Positions 41,933-50,178 of a stretch of DNA of 64,000 nt are shown piece after piece. The stretch is from an uncultured Adlercreutzia sp. Its GTDB lineage: Bacteria; Actinomycetota; Coriobacteriia; Coriobacteriales; Eggerthellaceae. Below the pieces are notes generated by a model. It was not told the origin of the DNA. It worked only from the letters and a program-made list of their open reading frames with translations, and ran no database searches. Numbering within the stretch: position 1 is the first letter of the stretch; the number at the start of each line of letters is the position of its first letter. Position numbers and translations under genes: made by a program. The DNA is taken from assembly GCF_958431955.1 (NCBI RefSeq), contig NZ_CAUASN010000013.1, forward strand, positions 1 to 64,000. The letters are read 5' to 3'.

Positions 41933-42182
41933 GCCAGCCTCCTTGCCCATTGCGGTTTTCCGCGCCCTTGCAACCCTCATGCAACTCCGCGTCTTCGCGC
42001 CGCGTCGTCTCTGTTGCGCCCAACTTTTCGCGTGCCGACCATTATACGGCACGAGCACAGCGGGAGTTGCCCGCGCGCCGCGGCAGCGAAGGGCAACAGC
42101 GCGTTGCTTTACGGGACGCAGGTTCCATGGTTGAATGAAGGAGCTCAAAAGACCCACCACACCTTCAGAGAAGGAGACTGCC

Positions 42183-42641
42183 ATGCCCCTGAAAGACACC
42201 CTGCCCGAGCTGCGCGAACGCGCCGGGCTCACTCAACAGCAGCTGGCCGAGAAGCTCTACGTCACCCGCCAGGCCGTCTCGCGCTGGGAGACGGGCAAGA
42301 CAGAGCCGAGCGTCGATATGCTCAAGCTGCTGGCCGTCACCCTGGGCGTTCCTGTCACGGCGCTGATCGAACTGCCGCCCGAGGGCACCTTCTGCCAAAG
42401 CTGCGGCATGTTCCTGGCCCAGGACGGCGACCGGGCCCACGCAGCCGACGGAACCACCGAGGCCGACTGGTGCAAATGGTGCATGGAAGATGGCAAGATC
42501 GTGGACCCGGACGAGACCATGGAGGAGATGATCGAGCGCTGCGCCCCGTACATGGTGGAATCCGGTTCCTTTGCCACCCTGGACGAAGCCGTCTCCCTCC
42601 TCGGGGCCGTCCTTCCCCAACTGAAACGCTGGCGCTCATAG
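42183..42641 (+). CDS. XRE regulator with C-terminal zinc ribbon
   Basis: 152 aa. The N-terminal Cro/C1 HTH is LPELRERAGLTQQQLAEKLYVTRQAVSRWETGKTEPSVDMLKLLAVTLGV. The C-terminal part is a zinc-ribbon domain (PF12674-like) with CQSCGMFL and WCKWCMEDG. Such proteins are taken as metal- or redox-responsive regulators or anti-sigma-like factors; the target is unknown. Start after AGAAGGAG. Divergent from the GNAT/msrAB genes. Confidence 0.85.
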   Translation: MPLKDTLPELRERAGLTQQQLAEKLYVTRQAVSRWETGKTEPSVDMLKLLAVTLGVPVTALIELPPEGTFCQSCGMFLAQDGDRAHAADGTTEADWCKWCMEDGKIVDPDETMEEMIERCAPYMVESGSFATLDEAVSLLGAVLPQLKRWRS

Positions 42642-42735
42642 GAAGCAGCGGGCAACTGTGCGGAGCCTCAAGCCCCGCTTTACTCCGCTCCATATTTCCC
42701 TATCGCATGAGGGCGGTTCTGAAATATATGCCGCC

Positions 42736-43464
42736 CTAATGCGACAAGATGCGCAGAACGTCCCTGCCGTGCGCCCCGTCTTCAGGAGCAAGCATCAACC
42801 ACGCCTGATGGTTCGGATCGTCCAGCGCTTCCCACACCCGAAGGAGCCTCTTACTGTCGGAGCCCCTCATCTGCATCCTCATAGTCCGAACATCTCCTAC
42901 ACAGGCGCAGAGAAGCGCTGCATCCTGCAGATGGCGTTCGCGATCACGTCTATCGGTTTGGAAAGCCGCAGCCTTGAGCACGATCGCCCCGAGCAAATTG
43001 GGCACGGCAATTTCGCAGCGCTGTTGCCCATAATGCACTTCAACGGGAATTCTCCGATCAAGGGCCTGAGCGCCTCCGGGAATCTCCATCATCGGCCAAC
43101 GCTGCAGTTTCGCCTGCGCCTGCCTACGTGAGGGGAGATGATCGGCCACAAGGATGTCGACGACCCTGTCTTCGGTTTTCATTCGATGGAACGGACCGCC
43201 TCGCAACCCCGGCTCCTGAATCGCAAACCCGAGCCCTTCGAGCCTTCGTACCAAAGCCGAGACGCTCGCACCGGCAGTCATAAGGTTGATAAGCATGTCC
43301 ACGTCCTTGGTGCTTCGCGACGTTTTCCCAGCAAGAAGCGCATGCGTTTGCACCATGAGACCCCCAACGAGGACCCAGCTATCGGATTTGATCGTCTTTG
43401 CAATGGAGCAAACGGTATCCCACGGAGGGAGACCCTCATCGATATAAACCGTTTTTCCTTCCAT
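42736..43464 (-). CDS. Nucleotidyltransferase-fold protein, putative toxin
   Basis: 242 aa. DNA polymerase beta-type nucleotidyltransferase: helix turn VLVGGLMVQTHALL (Gly-Gly in place of the usual Gly-Ser), DxD acids in TKDVDMLI (Asp54, Asp56) and a third acid in RVVDILV (Asp103). This resembles the AbiEii/MenT-like toxin group. The gene overlaps the 3' end of the upstream HTH gene by 29 bp, so the pair is translationally coupled. Codon use is less GC-rich than neighbours, suggesting acquired DNA. Confidence 0.75.
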   Translation of the reverse strand: MEGKTVYIDEGLPPWDTVCSIAKTIKSDSWVLVGGLMVQTHALLAGKTSRSTKDVDMLINLMTAGASVSALVRRLEGLGFAIQEPGLRGGPFHRMKTEDRVVDILVADHLPSRRQAQAKLQRWPMMEIPGGAQALDRRIPVEVHYGQQRCEIAVPNLLGAIVLKAAAFQTDRRDRERHLQDAALLCACVGDVRTMRMQMRGSDSKRLLRVWEALDDPNHQAWLMLAPEDGAHGRDVLRILSH

Positions 43465-44146
43465 CGATGAGCCCCTCCAGTCTTTCGAGTCCCGCACGCC
43501 TTGTCCGAATATCAAGAGATTCCGCCAAATCGAGCGCAACAACCGCCTCGGGCATCGGCGACATCTCTTTCAGACAACTTCCCTCAGCTACATGCAAGAT
43601 GAAATTGCCACGAGAATCACTTTCGGCAAAGCAGCGCGCTCTGAGTCGGCTCAACTCTACTGCGTCGATATAGCCTTCGTGAATGTTTTTCGATAAAACC
43701 AAATCGAAATCATAGAAGTCGAGTGCACTCAGCCCCGATGGTCGCACCATGGACATCGCCTCGTCGACAAAAGAATCGTCGATGCGCAAGCACACCACCT
43801 GCGCACGCCTGCGGCACTTTGCCGCCAAGCCTTCCGCAGAAACTTCCTCAAGGGCCTGAGTCGCCCGCCTCTTCTGATGGTAGCTGAGCCAGAAAGCCTC
43901 AGCGCCCGAGAGCATCCAAAGGATACCCATGGCCATGGAGGGGCCGAAGGGACGTCCGGCTTTCCGACCGAAAGCCTGATATCGGAGAAGCGAGGTTGCC
44001 TCGACGAGAGTTGTGCGCTCGGAGACCTTCTGGGCGTCCACCATGCCGCTCTTGATGAGCTCGTACACACGATGGCTGCCCACGCCGAGTCGTTGGGCCG
44101 CATCCGCCACCGACAAGTAGCCCGGTATGTTCCCACGGGTAATCAC
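43436..44146 (-). CDS. HTH (excisionase-like) protein, putative antitoxin
   Basis: 236 aa. The N-terminus LSVADAAQRLGVGSHRVYELIKSGMVDAQKV is a MerR/excisionase-type winged helix. The rest is a mixed alpha/beta domain (VCLRIDDSFVDEAMSMVRPSGLSALDFYDFDLVLSKN) with no recognised family. Being first in an overlapping pair with a nucleotidyltransferase, it may be the antitoxin and autorepressor. GTG at 44146 has no ribosome site, and the promoter -10 ends 7 bp upstream, so the mRNA is probably leaderless. Confidence 0.7.
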   Translation of the reverse strand: MITRGNIPGYLSVADAAQRLGVGSHRVYELIKSGMVDAQKVSERTTLVEATSLLRYQAFGRKAGRPFGPSMAMGILWMLSGAEAFWLSYHQKRRATQALEEVSAEGLAAKCRRRAQVVCLRIDDSFVDEAMSMVRPSGLSALDFYDFDLVLSKNIHEGYIDAVELSRLRARCFAESDSRGNFILHVAEGSCLKEMSPMPEAVVALDLAESLDIRTRRAGLERLEGLIDGRKNGLYR

Positions 44147-44153
44147 GCCATAA

Positions 44154-44182
44154 ATAGTATCTTAAATTACTAATTATGTAAA
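44154..44182 (-). promoter_or_regulatory. Promoter of HTH-nucleotidyltransferase pair (leaderless)
   Basis: Minus strand TTTACA (44182-44177), 17 bp, TACTAT (44159-44154). The near-palindrome AATTACTAATT lies in the spacer. The predicted +1 falls on the GTG start codon at 44146. Confidence 0.7.
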
Positions 44183-44378
44183 ACCAACCCTATCGCTCCC
44201 TCATCGCCATGAAGTCCCAGATGCCGGCAGCCGCGACCTTGCCGTTGGTCGGGGTTGCGGGGCCAGTGAGGGTAACCGCTTTGTTGCAAGTGGGGAAACA
44301 CTGCGATGCAAAAGATGACCGCAACTCTAAGATATTCATGCAACAAGTTTCCCAATTCCCCGACAACGAGGAGGTTGC

Positions 44379-45317
44379 ATGGACATCCAGAACGTCACGG
44401 TCGCCGGCGGCGGCGTGCTCGGCAGCCAGATCGCTCTGCAGAGCGCTTACAAAGGCTTCAATGTCACCCTGTGGCTGAGAAGCGAGGGCTCCATCGAGCG
44501 CACTCGCCCCAAACTGGAGCGTTTGCGCGGCATCTACCAGCAGACCCTCGCGGCCCTGAAGAACGACCCCAAGGCATGGTGCCGCGGTCTTACCGACTCG
44601 GCCGATGTGCCGGCCGAGAAGATCGACGAGCTGATCGCGCAGGTGGACACCGCTTTCGACAGCATCGTGCTCACCACCGACCGCGAGGCGGCCTTCGGCG
44701 ACGCCGACCTGGTCATCGAGGCCATCGCCGAGGTGATGGAGGAAAAGGACGCCTTCTACTCCTCCATCAAGGACATCCTGCCGGCGCGCACCATCCTGTG
44801 CACGAACTCCTCCACGCTGCTGCCGAGCGCCATGATGGGATTCACCGGGCGCGCGGACAAGTTTTTGGCCCTGCACTTCGCCAACAACATCTGGCAGAAC
44901 AACACCGCCGAGGTGATGGGCACCGCCGAGACGAGCCCCGAGGCCTACCAGGCCGTAGTGGATTTCGCCCGCGCCATCGCCATGATTCCCCTGGAGCTGA
45001 AGAAGGAGCAGCCGGGCTATCTGCTGAACAGTATGCTCGTGCCCTTCCTGAACTCCGCCGAGGCGCTGCTCGCCAACGGCGTGGCCGATGTGGAGACCAT
45101 CGACGCAGCCTGGACGCTCGGCACCGGCGCGCCGCTGGGCCCCTTCCGCATCCTGGACATCGTGGGGCTCACCACCGCCTACAACATCGTGGCCGCAAGC
45201 CCGGCCGCCCAGGACCCGGACAGCGTGGCCGCCCGCATCGCCGCCCTGCTGAAGCAGCGCATCGACGAGGGCAAGACCGGCATCAACGCCGGCGAGGGCT
45301 TCTACTCCTACCGCTAA
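44379..45317 (+). CDS. 3-hydroxyacyl-CoA dehydrogenase (HBD-like)
   Basis: 312 aa. NAD-binding VTVAGGGVLGSQIALQSAYKGF; dehydrogenase blocks ADLVIEAIAEVMEEKDAFYSSI and ILCTNSSTLLPSAM; the catalytic His region ALHFANNIWQNNTAEVM; and helical C-terminal GYLLNSMLVPFLNSAEALLANG. It oxidises or reduces 3-hydroxyacyl-CoA (e.g. 3-hydroxybutyryl-CoA). Start after GAGGAGG. No other fatty-acid genes are adjacent. Its last 36 bp and the following hairpin are duplicated at 49155-49229. Confidence 0.9.
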   Translation: MDIQNVTVAGGGVLGSQIALQSAYKGFNVTLWLRSEGSIERTRPKLERLRGIYQQTLAALKNDPKAWCRGLTDSADVPAEKIDELIAQVDTAFDSIVLTTDREAAFGDADLVIEAIAEVMEEKDAFYSSIKDILPARTILCTNSSTLLPSAMMGFTGRADKFLALHFANNIWQNNTAEVMGTAETSPEAYQAVVDFARAIAMIPLELKKEQPGYLLNSMLVPFLNSAEALLANGVADVETIDAAWTLGTGAPLGPFRILDIVGLTTAYNIVAASPAAQDPDSVAARIAALLKQRIDEGKTGINAGEGFYSYR

Positions 45318-45355
45318 GAACAGCAGCGGCCGGCGCACCCCACCGCACCGGCCGC
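45281..45355 (+). repeat. 75-bp direct repeat, copy A (3' end of dehydrogenase gene plus hairpin)
   Basis: Identical to 49155-49214 over its first 60 bp; the whole 75 bp has only two mismatches. It contains codons for INAGEGFYSYR, the TAA stop and a hairpin GCGGCCGG (45326-45333) / CCGGCCGC (45348-45355) that can serve as terminator. The two copies bracket the LuxR/flavoprotein cassette. Confidence 0.9.
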
Positions 45356-45434
45356 CTATTCACTCAGGCGCACAGACAATCAAGCCCAACGCCGAGGGCA
45401 ATGCGCAAGAGAGCGCGCGAGAGCGCCCGGGGCC

Positions 45435-46910
45435 TCAGACCTCCTCGCCCTCTTCGGCAAAGGCGCGCACGACCTCGATGAGGTCGGTGCGGGAGGAGAC
45501 CTCGAACTTGCGGTAGATGCTCTTGGTATGGGAGCGCACCGTGGAGTCGGAAATGAACAGGGCCTTGGCGATGTAAGGCGACGTGTAGCCCTTCACCAAG
45601 TAACCGAACACCTCGCGCTCGCGCTTCGAGAGAGCCCGGCGTGCCGCCAGCATCTCGCAGGCCTCGTCGAAGGCCAGCCGCGCCGCGCCGTCCGTCCCTT
45701 CGGCCTCTCCCTCCGACACCATGGCCTCGCGCAAGCGGCGCAATTGGAAGGCCGGTGCCAGCATGAGGAACACGAAATAGGCCATGGCCACAACCATAAG
45801 GGCCGCCCCAGCCTCCTCGGACGTGGCCTCGATACCGGAGAGCAGATTGGCCGCCACCGACGCTGCCGCCGCCAGCGCGAAGGGAGGAGCCACCACCAGT
45901 GCCGGCGGAAACTCCCGCTGCGCGACCACATGGGCGCAGCACACGACCGCGAACACCCCGATCATCGAGAAGAACGCGAAGGCAAGACCAGCCGAAAGCG
46001 TGGAGGCGAACGTCTCCTTGGGGAAGGCGAGCAGCACCACGAGCACACCGGCGCAGACGGGAAACACCGTCCAGAACAGCGTGGGGGCAATGGGCTTCTC
46101 GCGACGGGCAAAGACGGCGATCACCAGCGTGAGCAACGAGCCGACGAGCAGGCCCGTCGAGGAATCGAAGGTGAAATCCCCCACGGTTACCCCCGGCAGG
46201 ATATTGCCCAGAAGCGCGAAGGGCACAAGGCCGATAGCCGCCGTAGCGATCACCGAGAAGGCGCTGCGCGCCGAAAGCAGCGCAGAGAGACCTTCTGCGA
46301 CCGAAGCGCGACCGTCCCCCACATGGGGCGCGGAGCCTTCGCATCCGCCATCTCGGCTGCCTCGCCACGCCCAGCCTCCGGCCAGCGCCGCGCACAGCAG
46401 CCACGTAACGGCGCCGCCCTCTCCGGGAAGCAGTCCGATGAGCCGCGACGCCGCGAACACCCCGAGTCCGATAAGGGCGCCGACAAAGAGCATGCGCGAG
46501 AAATCCGTGGCCTTGGTCTGGGCGCACCACCACAGGCCCAACGGTACCACACCGAGACCCGCCGCCGCACCGCCAAAGGACGCCGCCAAGTCGCTTCGGC
46601 CCAGCAGCGCGGCCAGCAGCACGGTATAGCCGAGAACATAGGCCACGACGGCGGCCCGCAAAACATGACGACTGAGAAGGCTGCGGAACGGCCGAAGGCC
46701 AAAAGCGAGCAGGGCCAGCAGCGCCGAGGCCAAGCATCCGATAGGCAGCGCCGATGCGAAAGCGTCGACGGGACCGAGGGCCGCATGTGCTTCACCGAGC
46801 AAGCCGCCACGCAAAAAGCACGGTACCCACGGGCAGAGGAAGGCCACCGTGAGCAGCCCGATTCCCGCTGATTTCATCTCGATCGACTTCCCGTCGACTC
46901 CGTTGTCCAT
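45435..46910 (-). CDS. Membrane-bound LuxR-family regulator
   Basis: 491 aa. About 12 hydrophobic segments to residue 420, then a LuxR HTH: RRALSKREREVFGYLVKGYTSPYIAKALFISDSTVRSHTKSIYRKFEVSSRTDLIEVV. Same architecture as the regulator at 14304-15800 but clearly divergent in sequence. It lies downstream of, and in the same direction as, the Tat flavoprotein gene, so it may be co-regulated with it. Start at 46910 after GGAGGGG. It sits inside the direct-repeat-flanked cassette. Confidence 0.88.
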   Translation of the reverse strand: MDNGVDGKSIEMKSAGIGLLTVAFLCPWVPCFLRGGLLGEAHAALGPVDAFASALPIGCLASALLALLAFGLRPFRSLLSRHVLRAAVVAYVLGYTVLLAALLGRSDLAASFGGAAAGLGVVPLGLWWCAQTKATDFSRMLFVGALIGLGVFAASRLIGLLPGEGGAVTWLLCAALAGGWAWRGSRDGGCEGSAPHVGDGRASVAEGLSALLSARSAFSVIATAAIGLVPFALLGNILPGVTVGDFTFDSSTGLLVGSLLTLVIAVFARREKPIAPTLFWTVFPVCAGVLVVLLAFPKETFASTLSAGLAFAFFSMIGVFAVVCCAHVVAQREFPPALVVAPPFALAAAASVAANLLSGIEATSEEAGAALMVVAMAYFVFLMLAPAFQLRRLREAMVSEGEAEGTDGAARLAFDEACEMLAARRALSKREREVFGYLVKGYTSPYIAKALFISDSTVRSHTKSIYRKFEVSSRTDLIEVVRAFAEEGEEV

Positions 46911-46963
46911 AACCCCTCCTTTTCCGCCCCAGTATACCAAAGGGCGCAGGCCGAACCATACGC

Positions 46964-46996
46964 TCGGGGCACCCCGCCTGAGGAGGGATGCCCCGA
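46964..46996 (-). terminator. Hairpin upstream of LuxR gene
   Basis: TCGGGGCA (46964-46971) with TGCCCCGA (46989-46996). Together with a 14-bp stem at 47067-47109 (GGCGCGGCGCCGGC and complement) it lies between the flavoprotein and LuxR genes. No T-runs, so termination is uncertain. Confidence 0.45.
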
Positions 46997-47129
46997 AACG
47001 CAAACACTCTTCTCTTGTTGAACCGCCGCGGCTTTGTTCTGCGATCCGCGACGAGCGAGAGGGTCAGGCGCGGCGCCGGCCTGGAGGGGAGGAACGCCGG
47101 CGCCGCGCCCGACCGCAAGCGGGAAATGT

Positions 47130-48950
47130 CTAGCCGAGGAACTTCGCCACCGACTTACCGCACTCGAAGCCCAGCGTGATGGCCATCTGCAGCGACACGC
47201 CGGAGGTCGGGGTGATGTACTCGTAGCCGAAACGGCGGCCGCAGTCGTTGCCGGAAGCGTACAGACCCGGGATGGGCTTGAAATCGGGGCCGAGCACGTT
47301 CTGGTCGGCGTCGGTCAAAAGACCGCCGCAGGTGCACATAATCTCGCCGAACTCGGTCGTACCGGAGCAGGCGTAGAAGGGACCCTCCTCCACCGGGAAC
47401 AGCACCGCCGCATCGCGGCCGAACTCCTCGTCGCGGCCGCTCTTGCAGTACTCGTTCCAGCGCTCGATCTGAGCCACGAACTCAACGGGATCGATGCCGG
47501 CGGCCTGGGCCAGGCCCTCGAGCGTATCAGCGCAGATGATCTCGGGATGCTGGAACATCGCACCGGGACCCTCTTCTTCCTTCTTCTCGGGCTCCACGTA
47601 GGTGCCCTCGAATTTCTGGCGCGCCACCTCCATATCCTTGGCCATGGATTCCATGTTCATAGCCGTCGGCGACGTGAAGCCGTGCTGCGATACCGTATAG
47701 CGGCGGTATTCCAGGAAGTTGTTGTCGAACACGCAGGTGACAGGCTCGCGCGGCAAATACACACTGGCTGTTCCGCGCTGCTCGGCCACGGGATAGAACT
47801 CGTTGCAGAAGCGCTTGCCATCGGGACGCACCCACACGGCCTGGGGCAACGTGTAGTTCATCATAGACGGTGAGGCGATGAACTTCGAGTTCATGCCGGG
47901 AATGAAGGGCTCCAGGCGACCGCCGGCCCAGTAGGCCATCTTGATACCGTCGCCCTGGTACTGCATGTTGGACACATCGCCCTCGAAGCGGATGTTCTGG
48001 TGCGCGTCCTTCCACACCTCGTCCTCCACCATGTTGTCGGCGATCTCGGGGATAAGGTCGCAGAGCATCTCCTCGTTGTAGGCGAATCCACCTGTGGCGA
48101 TTACCACAGCCTTGCAACCGAACTTAAGGTAGCTGTCGGTGGCTTTGTCCAGCGCGTAGATGCCGGCCACCGCGCCGTCCTCCATGATGAGCTGCACACC
48201 GCGGGTATTGAAGCGGAACTCAGCGCCGGCCTCCTTGGCCGCCTCGCGGTTGTAGCCCTGCACCTTGGTCTGGCTGCACTCGCCGTAGCAGTCCACCGTG
48301 CCGTTAAAGAACTTAATCGGGCCTATGGCATCCATCATGGTTGAGTAGTCGTCCTCAGGCCCCGGCGTGTCCATATGAGCCATGGTGGCAACGTCCTCAT
48401 CGGTTACGCGGTCATAGTACTTGTCGATGTTCGCGCCCATGTTCTGGCAGTAGCGCATGACGAGCGCCTGGTTGATCTGATTGCCGGTGATGATGGCCCA
48501 ATTCTGGAAAAACTCGACAGGATCAACCTCGGGAATGTCGGCCGTGGGATTCACCCGACGCAGGATCTGCGAATTGTGGGCTGCCGACTGATTGCCGCAG
48601 GCCGCGTAGGTGTCCTCGGCCTGGGTTTCCAGCAGCACGACCTTCTTGCCGGATTCCGCCAGCTCGCGGGCCGCGCACACGCCGGCATACCCGTGGCCGA
48701 CGACGACGGCGTCGTAGGTGCCGGCATCTTCGAACTCGGCCGGCGGCTCGGGCTCGGTGCGCCATGCAGCCTGCGCAGGCGCGGCGCCCTCGCCCGTGGC
48801 GGCCAGACCGTCGCCCTCGCCGGCCGCAGTTGCCTGCTGCGCCTGCGGGGCGCATCCACCCAAGGCCGCAGCCCCCAGCACGCCCGCACCCAAGAATCCA
48901 GCGCCCTGCAGGAAATGCCTGCGGGAAAACTCCTTCGCTCCGTTGCTCAT
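47130..48950 (-). CDS. Tat-exported FAD-binding reductase, fumarate reductase superfamily
   Basis: 606 aa. Tat motif FSRRHFLQGAGF and lipobox LGGC (Cys33). FAD fold YDAVVVGHGYAGVCAARELAESG; C-terminal motif GLYASGNDCGRRFGYEYITPTSGVSLQMA. The catalytic HYTMGG of fumarate reductases is replaced by MCTCGGLLTD, and the protein has several extra cysteines, so its substrate is unknown and different from both other Tat flavoproteins here. No FMN domain. The start at 48950 follows GGAAGGTGG. It forms a cassette with the downstream LuxR regulator. Confidence 0.88.
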   Translation of the reverse strand: MSNGAKEFSRRHFLQGAGFLGAGVLGAAALGGCAPQAQQATAAGEGDGLAATGEGAAPAQAAWRTEPEPPAEFEDAGTYDAVVVGHGYAGVCAARELAESGKKVVLLETQAEDTYAACGNQSAAHNSQILRRVNPTADIPEVDPVEFFQNWAIITGNQINQALVMRYCQNMGANIDKYYDRVTDEDVATMAHMDTPGPEDDYSTMMDAIGPIKFFNGTVDCYGECSQTKVQGYNREAAKEAGAEFRFNTRGVQLIMEDGAVAGIYALDKATDSYLKFGCKAVVIATGGFAYNEEMLCDLIPEIADNMVEDEVWKDAHQNIRFEGDVSNMQYQGDGIKMAYWAGGRLEPFIPGMNSKFIASPSMMNYTLPQAVWVRPDGKRFCNEFYPVAEQRGTASVYLPREPVTCVFDNNFLEYRRYTVSQHGFTSPTAMNMESMAKDMEVARQKFEGTYVEPEKKEEEGPGAMFQHPEIICADTLEGLAQAAGIDPVEFVAQIERWNEYCKSGRDEEFGRDAAVLFPVEEGPFYACSGTTEFGEIMCTCGGLLTDADQNVLGPDFKPIPGLYASGNDCGRRFGYEYITPTSGVSLQMAITLGFECGKSVAKFLG

Positions 48951-49154
48951 GGTATCCACCTTCCTCGCGTTGCGCGCCGAAGCTCGGCGCTCCCTCGGTC
49001 GGACGCCGGCCCCTCGCCGACGCCCCTTGACGGGAGGAAGCATAGCCGCAGCGAAGGAGCCTTGGGAATCAACGAACCTGGGGAATTTGCCGCGAGACGG
49101 CGCAGATCCCCGCTGGACGAAATGGGGGAGAAACCGAGAAATGCCTGATGAACG

Positions 49155-49191
49155 CATCAACGCCGGCGAGGGCTTCTACTCCTACCGCTAA
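49155..49191 (+). pseudogene. 3'-end remnant of the hydroxyacyl-CoA dehydrogenase gene
   Basis: Encodes INAGEGFYSYR and TAA exactly as the end of the gene at 44379-45317. It has no start and only 36 bp of coding homology, continuing into the shared hairpin to 49229. Confidence 0.9.
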
Positions 49192-49229
49192 GAACAGCAG
49201 CGGCCGGCGCACCCTACCGCGCCGGCCGC
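49155..49229 (+). repeat. 75-bp direct repeat, copy B
   Basis: Partner of 45281-45355, same orientation, two mismatches (49215, 49221). Includes hairpin GCGGCCGG (49200-49207) / CCGGCCGC (49222-49229). Confidence 0.9.
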
Positions 49230-49256
49230 TCCGCTCGGGCATGTTTCCCACGCGCT

Positions 49257-49820
49257 CTACTCCTCCAGCTCGCGCTCAAGCTCTTGGCGGCGCTTGATGG
49301 CGGAGTGGAACTGCAGGCCGACAAACCCCATGGCGAGCCCGAAGCCCATGACGAAGTAGACGATGCCCATGGCCACATCCCCCGCCCAGGTCACGTTCTC
49401 CACTCCGACGATCTGCACCTCGGCCGCAATGCGCAGACCCGTCGTGAGCACGAAGAGCAGCGCGCCGGTCAGAACGGACAGCACCGCCACGTAATCCCAC
49501 GGCACCTTGTCCACCGTGGCCAGGCGCATGCGATCGCTCGTGATGCCGTGCTTCGTCTCCAGATACAGCGATACGAAGCACGCCACGATGATGACCCCGA
49601 ACTGCAGTTGGATGGGGTCCACCAGCCTCTCCCCCACCGCCGTAACCACCGCAGTGTCGGTGGTGAAGGCCACCTGGTCGAGCATCATTCCGTAGTAACA
49701 GCAGATCACCGAGCCGAAGAGCAGGATTATAAAGCCCACCTTGGCACAGCGGTTGCTCACGGCCTCGAGGCGCTCGTCCTTCGGCCCCATGTACTCGTTC
49801 CAACGTTTCACAAGGTTCAT
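49257..49820 (-). CDS. Four-span membrane protein paired with XRE regulator
   Basis: 187 aa with about four hydrophobic segments (residues roughly 27-48, 72-88, 110-128, 143-170), an N-terminal NLVKRWNEYMGPKDERLEAVSNRCAK and a C-terminal charged helix (KRRQELERELEE). It follows the small XRE gene by 10 bp in one operon. XRE plus small membrane protein pairs are common, but the function of this family is unknown to me. Confidence 0.75.
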   Translation of the reverse strand: MNLVKRWNEYMGPKDERLEAVSNRCAKVGFIILLFGSVICCYYGMMLDQVAFTTDTAVVTAVGERLVDPIQLQFGVIIVACFVSLYLETKHGITSDRMRLATVDKVPWDYVAVLSVLTGALLFVLTTGLRIAAEVQIVGVENVTWAGDVAMGIVYFVMGFGLAMGFVGLQFHSAIKRRQELERELEE

Positions 49821-49830
49821 ATGACCACTC

Positions 49831-50031
49831 CTATTCCCAGAACAGATCGTTCAGCGTTTTGCCGAGCGCGATGCAAATGGCCCGGCAGAGCTTCAGGCTG
49901 GGGTTATAGCGCCCCGCCTCAATGAGCCCGATGGTCTGCCGTGTGGCCCCCACGCGCTCGGCCAGATCCGATTGCGACAGCCCCGCTTCCATGCGGGCCG
50001 TCTTCATGCGCAGGTTCTTCTCGCCTTCCAA
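49831..50031 (-). CDS. Small XRE-family transcriptional regulator
   Basis: 66 aa HTH: LRMKTARMEAGLSQSDLAERVGATRQTIGLIEAGRYNPSLKLCRAICIALGKTLNDLFWE, the YozG/short-repressor class. A TTG start at 50031 is chosen: it lies just after AAGGAG and gives the family length. An internal ATG at 50007 and an upstream frame to 50082 are alternatives. It probably autoregulates through the palindromes in its promoter. Confidence 0.85.
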   Translation of the reverse strand: MEGEKNLRMKTARMEAGLSQSDLAERVGATRQTIGLIEAGRYNPSLKLCRAICIALGKTLNDLFWE

Positions 50032-50060
50032 ACCACTCCTTCCCTCGTGCGGACTGATGT

Positions 50061-50110
50061 AAGATATATCTTCCATTTGCAAAGTATATATTGCATCCAG
50101 AAGATGTCAA
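50061..50110 (-). promoter_or_regulatory. Promoter and operators of the XRE/membrane operon
   Basis: Minus strand TTGACA (50110-50105), 16 bp, TATACT (50088-50083). Palindrome TGCAA/TTGCA (50078-50095) covers the -10 and AAGATATATCTT (50061-50072) lies just downstream, both good repressor sites. Confidence 0.8.
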
Positions 50111-50178
50111 GGGAAAATGAGAGCGCACCACACCGTCAGAGCGGGAACGGGGAAAAGCGCCTGAAAGGCAACGCCGGC

